DNA of 62,000 nucleotides from Apostichopus japonicus. Its lineage: Eukaryota > Echinodermata > Holothuroidea > Aspidochirotida > Stichopodidae. The position numbers were made by a program, and so were the translations under genes. The stretch spans positions 14,205,521 through 14,267,520 of the forward strand of contig NC_092562.1 of the NCBI RefSeq assembly GCF_037975245.1, read 5' to 3'. The notes under the pieces are model-generated. The model was not told the DNA's origin. It saw nothing but the letters and a program-made list of their open reading frames with translations, and searched no databases. This document shows, piece after piece, positions 59,129 to 62,000 of the stretch (the stretch's first letter is position 1; every line of letters starts with the position of its first letter).

Positions 59129-60045
59129 TGGTTATGTTAATTAGGTATTGCAGGCATGCATTGGTGGGCGGAGCTTTTTTCTCCTTCGGTCGCGACGGGC
59201 CGGTAAACGCGAACGTTACCTGGTCGATCACAGTGCCTAGCACGTACTGAGCAGCCTAGCACCTGTTTGAACGTAGCAGCCACTAACAGCAGCCAATAGT
59301 GTATACATCAACGTTACACGCCGTTGGCCACTTATGTTTGTACACTGTGACGAGCGCTGGGTACGATGTGGCGGAAAAGTGGATGCCCAGCAACCACTAA
59401 GGGCAGCCTAAATTAGCGGACAATAACAAGACTGTTACTTTTTCGTACCTGTTTTAAAGCGATAATAATTAACGCTATGAATACTGTAAAATGCCAATAA
59501 TTGCACCATATGAGAGAGAAGATGTTGCTCTTTCATGTGTTATAATTTGGAATTAAATGGTAGACGATTTCTGCATCCATATTGAACTGAAACTTGTGAT
59601 CCTACCAAATCTTGTGCAGAAAGGCGTAAATTGCGACAATTTTTATACCATTTTTTTCTTTTTTTTTCTTCAAATGTCTAAACAATTAATTTATGAGAAT
59701 ATGCAACAGTCAAGAGAGGTACAATGACGATGTTAAGTTATTCCTCTTACACGTGGTATGAAAAAACAGCCAGTAACACTTTGATTTATTGAAATTCGAT
59801 GGCTACAAACCGTTCGATCCCAACAGGAGTGGGATGCAAATGGGAAAATTAGCTCGAAACGCGCGGTAATGTGTTATGATCCAAACGTATTAATATTTCA
59901 AAATCCATTAATTTAAGTTATCGACCTAGTTAGGAGGTTCGGTTAGCATCACATCAAAGAATAAAATTTCTTCTTTCACGTGTTATACCTACTATTGGTA
60001 ACAAAGCAGATTTTTTTACCAAAAGTGGCCTAAAAATTTTAAAAT
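59129..60045 (+). repeat. Unit C, copy 1
   Basis: Matches 61,076-62,000 closely. No gene recognised. Contains degenerate subrepeats around cacgtgttataccta and accaaaagtggcc. Confidence 0.8.
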
Positions 60046-60118
60046 ATTGATTAATTTTTTTATTCTTCAAAATCGATTAAGTTGACAGTAGACAGGCTCA
60101 TCTTTCACTTGGTATACC

Positions 60119-60402
60119 TCTACTATCGGTAATAAAAAATGATTTCTTGACCAAAAGTGGCCTCAAAGTTTTAACCCCGATACGGACATCTTTAAACGCG
60201 CTGTATATACGTAATGTTTAATGATCAGAAAACTGTTTAATTTTTTTTTCTTCAAAATCGATTAACCTTAGTTATGGAGCCTACATATTTCTGATCATTA
60301 CACACTATGTATATACAGCGCGTTTAGAGATGTCCGTATCTGGGTTAAAACTTTAAGGCCACTTTTGGTCAAGAAATCATTTTTGTTACCGATAGTAGAT
60401 AA
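60119..60402. repeat. Inverted repeat with arms of about 115 bp
   Basis: Arm 60,119-60,234 and arm 60,290-60,402 pair (actatcggtaa/ttaccgatagt at the outer ends; atgatcagaaa/tttctgatcat inside). Confidence 0.82.
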
Positions 60403-61085
60403 TAGAACGAGGCAACGAAATCAAAGGAGGCAACGAAATCAAAGGAGACAACGAATTAGAAGGATGCGACGAAATAAAAGGAGGAAACGATATCAAACGA
60501 GGGCACGAGGCAACAAAACCAAAGGAGGCAACGAAATAGAACGAAGAAGCGACTGATCGAAGGAGACAATAAATTAGAACGAGGCAACGAAATAGAAGGA
60601 GACAATGAAATCAAAGGAAACAACGAAATAGAACGAGGCAGCAAAATAGAATGAGACAACGAAATAGAACGAAGCAACGAAATAGAAGGAGGAAACGAAA
60701 TAAAAGGAGGCAACGAAATAGAAGGAGGCGAAATCGATCGAGGCAACGAAATGCGTTGCGCTTTTGGCGTTCCATACCAGATATGTATGGAACGCCAAAA
60801 GCGCAACGCATTTCGTTGCCTCGATCGATTTCGCCTCCTTCTATTTCGTTGCCTCCTTTTATTTCGTTGCCTCCTTTTATTTCGTTGCCTCCTTTTATTT
60901 CGTTTCCTCCTTCTATTTCGTTGCTTCGTTCTATTTTGCTGCCTCCTTCTATTTCGTTGCCTTCTTCTATTTCGTTGCCTCCATTGATTTCGTTGCCTCC
61001 TTCTATTTTGCTGCCTCCACCTATTTCGTTGCCTCGTTCTACATCGTTGCCTCGTTCGATTTCGTTGCCTCGATTGAATTCGCCT
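60403..61085. repeat. Large palindrome made of 18-bp minisatellite arrays
   Basis: The array 60,403-60,770 runs in the opposite orientation to 60,786-61,085. The centre near 60,777-60,783 (ccagatatgtatgg) is flanked by tggaacgccaaaagcgcaac and its complement. Confidence 0.88.
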
Positions 61086-62000
61086 GGTTATGTTAATTAG
61101 GTATTGCAGGCATGCATTGGTGGGCGGAGCTTTTTTTCTCCTTCGGTCGCGACGGGCCGGTTAACGCGAACGTTACCTGGTCGATCACAGTGCCTAGCGC
61201 GTACTGGGCAGCCTAGCACCTGTTTGAACGTAGCAGCCACTAACAGCAGCCACTAACAGCAGCCAATAGTGTATACATCAACGTTACACGCCGTTGGCCA
61301 CTGATGTTTGTACACTGTGACGAGCGCTGGGTACGATGTGGCGGAAAAGTGGATCCCCAGCAGCCACTAAGCGCAGCCTACATTAGCGGACAATAACAAG
61401 ACTGTTACTTTTTCGTACCTGTTTTAAAGCGATAATAATTAACGCTATGCATACTGTAAAATGCCAATAATTGCACCATATGAGAGAGAAGATGTTGCTC
61501 TTTCATGTGTTATAATTTTGGAATTAAATGGTGGACGATTTCTGCATCCATATTGAACTGAAACTTGTGATCCTACCAAATCTTGTGGAGAAAGGCGTAA
61601 ATTGCGACAATTTTTATACCATTTTTTTTTCAAATGTCTAAACAATTAATTTATGAGAATATGCAACAGTCAAGAGAGGTACAATGACGATGTTAAGTTA
61701 TTCCTCTTACACGTGGTATGAAAAATCAGCCAGTAACACTTTGATTTATTGAAATTCGATGGCTACAAATCGTTCGATCCTAACAGGAGTGGGATGCAAA
61801 TGGGAAAATTAGCTCGAAACGTGCGGTAATGTGTTATGAGTCCAAACGTATTATTATTTCAAAATCCATTAATTTGAGTTATCGACCTAGTTAGGAGGTT
61901 CGGTTAGCATCACATCAAAGAATAAAATTTCTTATTTCACGTGTTATACCTACTATTGATAACAAAACCGATTTTTTTTACCAAAAGTGGCCTAAAAGTT
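61086..62000 (+). repeat. Unit C, copy 2 (continues off the right edge)
   Basis: Second copy of 59,129-60,045, with a short extra cactaacagcagc repeat near 61,240. Confidence 0.8.

Noticed and set aside
60403-61085. CRISPR-like regular repeats
   Set aside because: Units of 18 bp are contiguous without unique spacers, and the genome is that of an animal.
58835-61100. Open frames with ASFYFV, SISLPP or RQRNRR repeats on both strands
   Set aside because: An 18-bp unit keeps every frame open; opposite frames on the same DNA cannot all be genes.

Overview
This window is animal nuclear DNA. It is AT-rich, intron-rich and full of short transposons, microsatellites and decayed retroelements. The gene content (a leucine-rich-repeat receptor with a GCC2/GCC3-type cysteine-rich stalk and a polytopic tail, a cytosolic sulfotransferase, and a Penelope-like element) fits a marine invertebrate deuterostome, perhaps an echinoderm. 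That assignment is inference; no rRNA or mitochondrial marker is present.

Layout. (1) Positions 1 to about 41,905 are two tandem copies of a unit of about 25 kb. Unit 1 ends near 16,860 and its left part lies outside the window; unit 2 runs from about 16,861 to 41,905. Each unit carries a minus-strand receptor gene followed by a mobile-element-rich block. The complete gene (gene A, 31,821 down to 17,009) can be assembled from 18 exons whose phases all agree. It predicts 1,053 residues: signal peptide, LRR N-terminal cap, about a dozen LRRs encoded by phase-2 exons, a cysteine-rich GCC2/GCC3-like stalk, about seven or eight membrane segments and a short tail. Its paralogue (gene B, 9,685 down to 103) has the same first 13 exons with the same lengths and then leaves the window. 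The shared block holds a decayed CR1/L2-like retrotransposon and a broken copy of an unrecognised ORF.

(2) Positions 41,995-44,243 hold a 5'-truncated Penelope-like element (reverse transcriptase plus GIY-YIG nuclease) with a 50-bp inverted repeat at its truncated end. (3) Positions 44,250-47,800 have no gene, but contain degenerate tandem repeats, a microsatellite and a tRNA-like SINE piece. (4) Positions 47,913-53,882 are a complete six-exon cytosolic sulfotransferase gene on the minus strand, predicted at 322 residues, with a SINE and a non-LTR fragment in its introns. (5) Positions 54,660-55,150 hold an L1/Tx1-like reverse transcriptase fragment; 56,362-58,547 is a hAT-type element with an 8-bp target duplication and a probable solo LTR inside it; 58,864-62,000 is a fold-back and minisatellite complex.

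How the parts relate: the two receptor genes are the biological core. Gene B against gene A allows every later insertion, deletion and splice-site change to be read directly. Examples are a hAT element and a SINE present only in unit 2 with the empty site in unit 1, a lost splice acceptor in gene A, and a 76-bp intronic repeat carrying splice donors at three copies in B and four in A.
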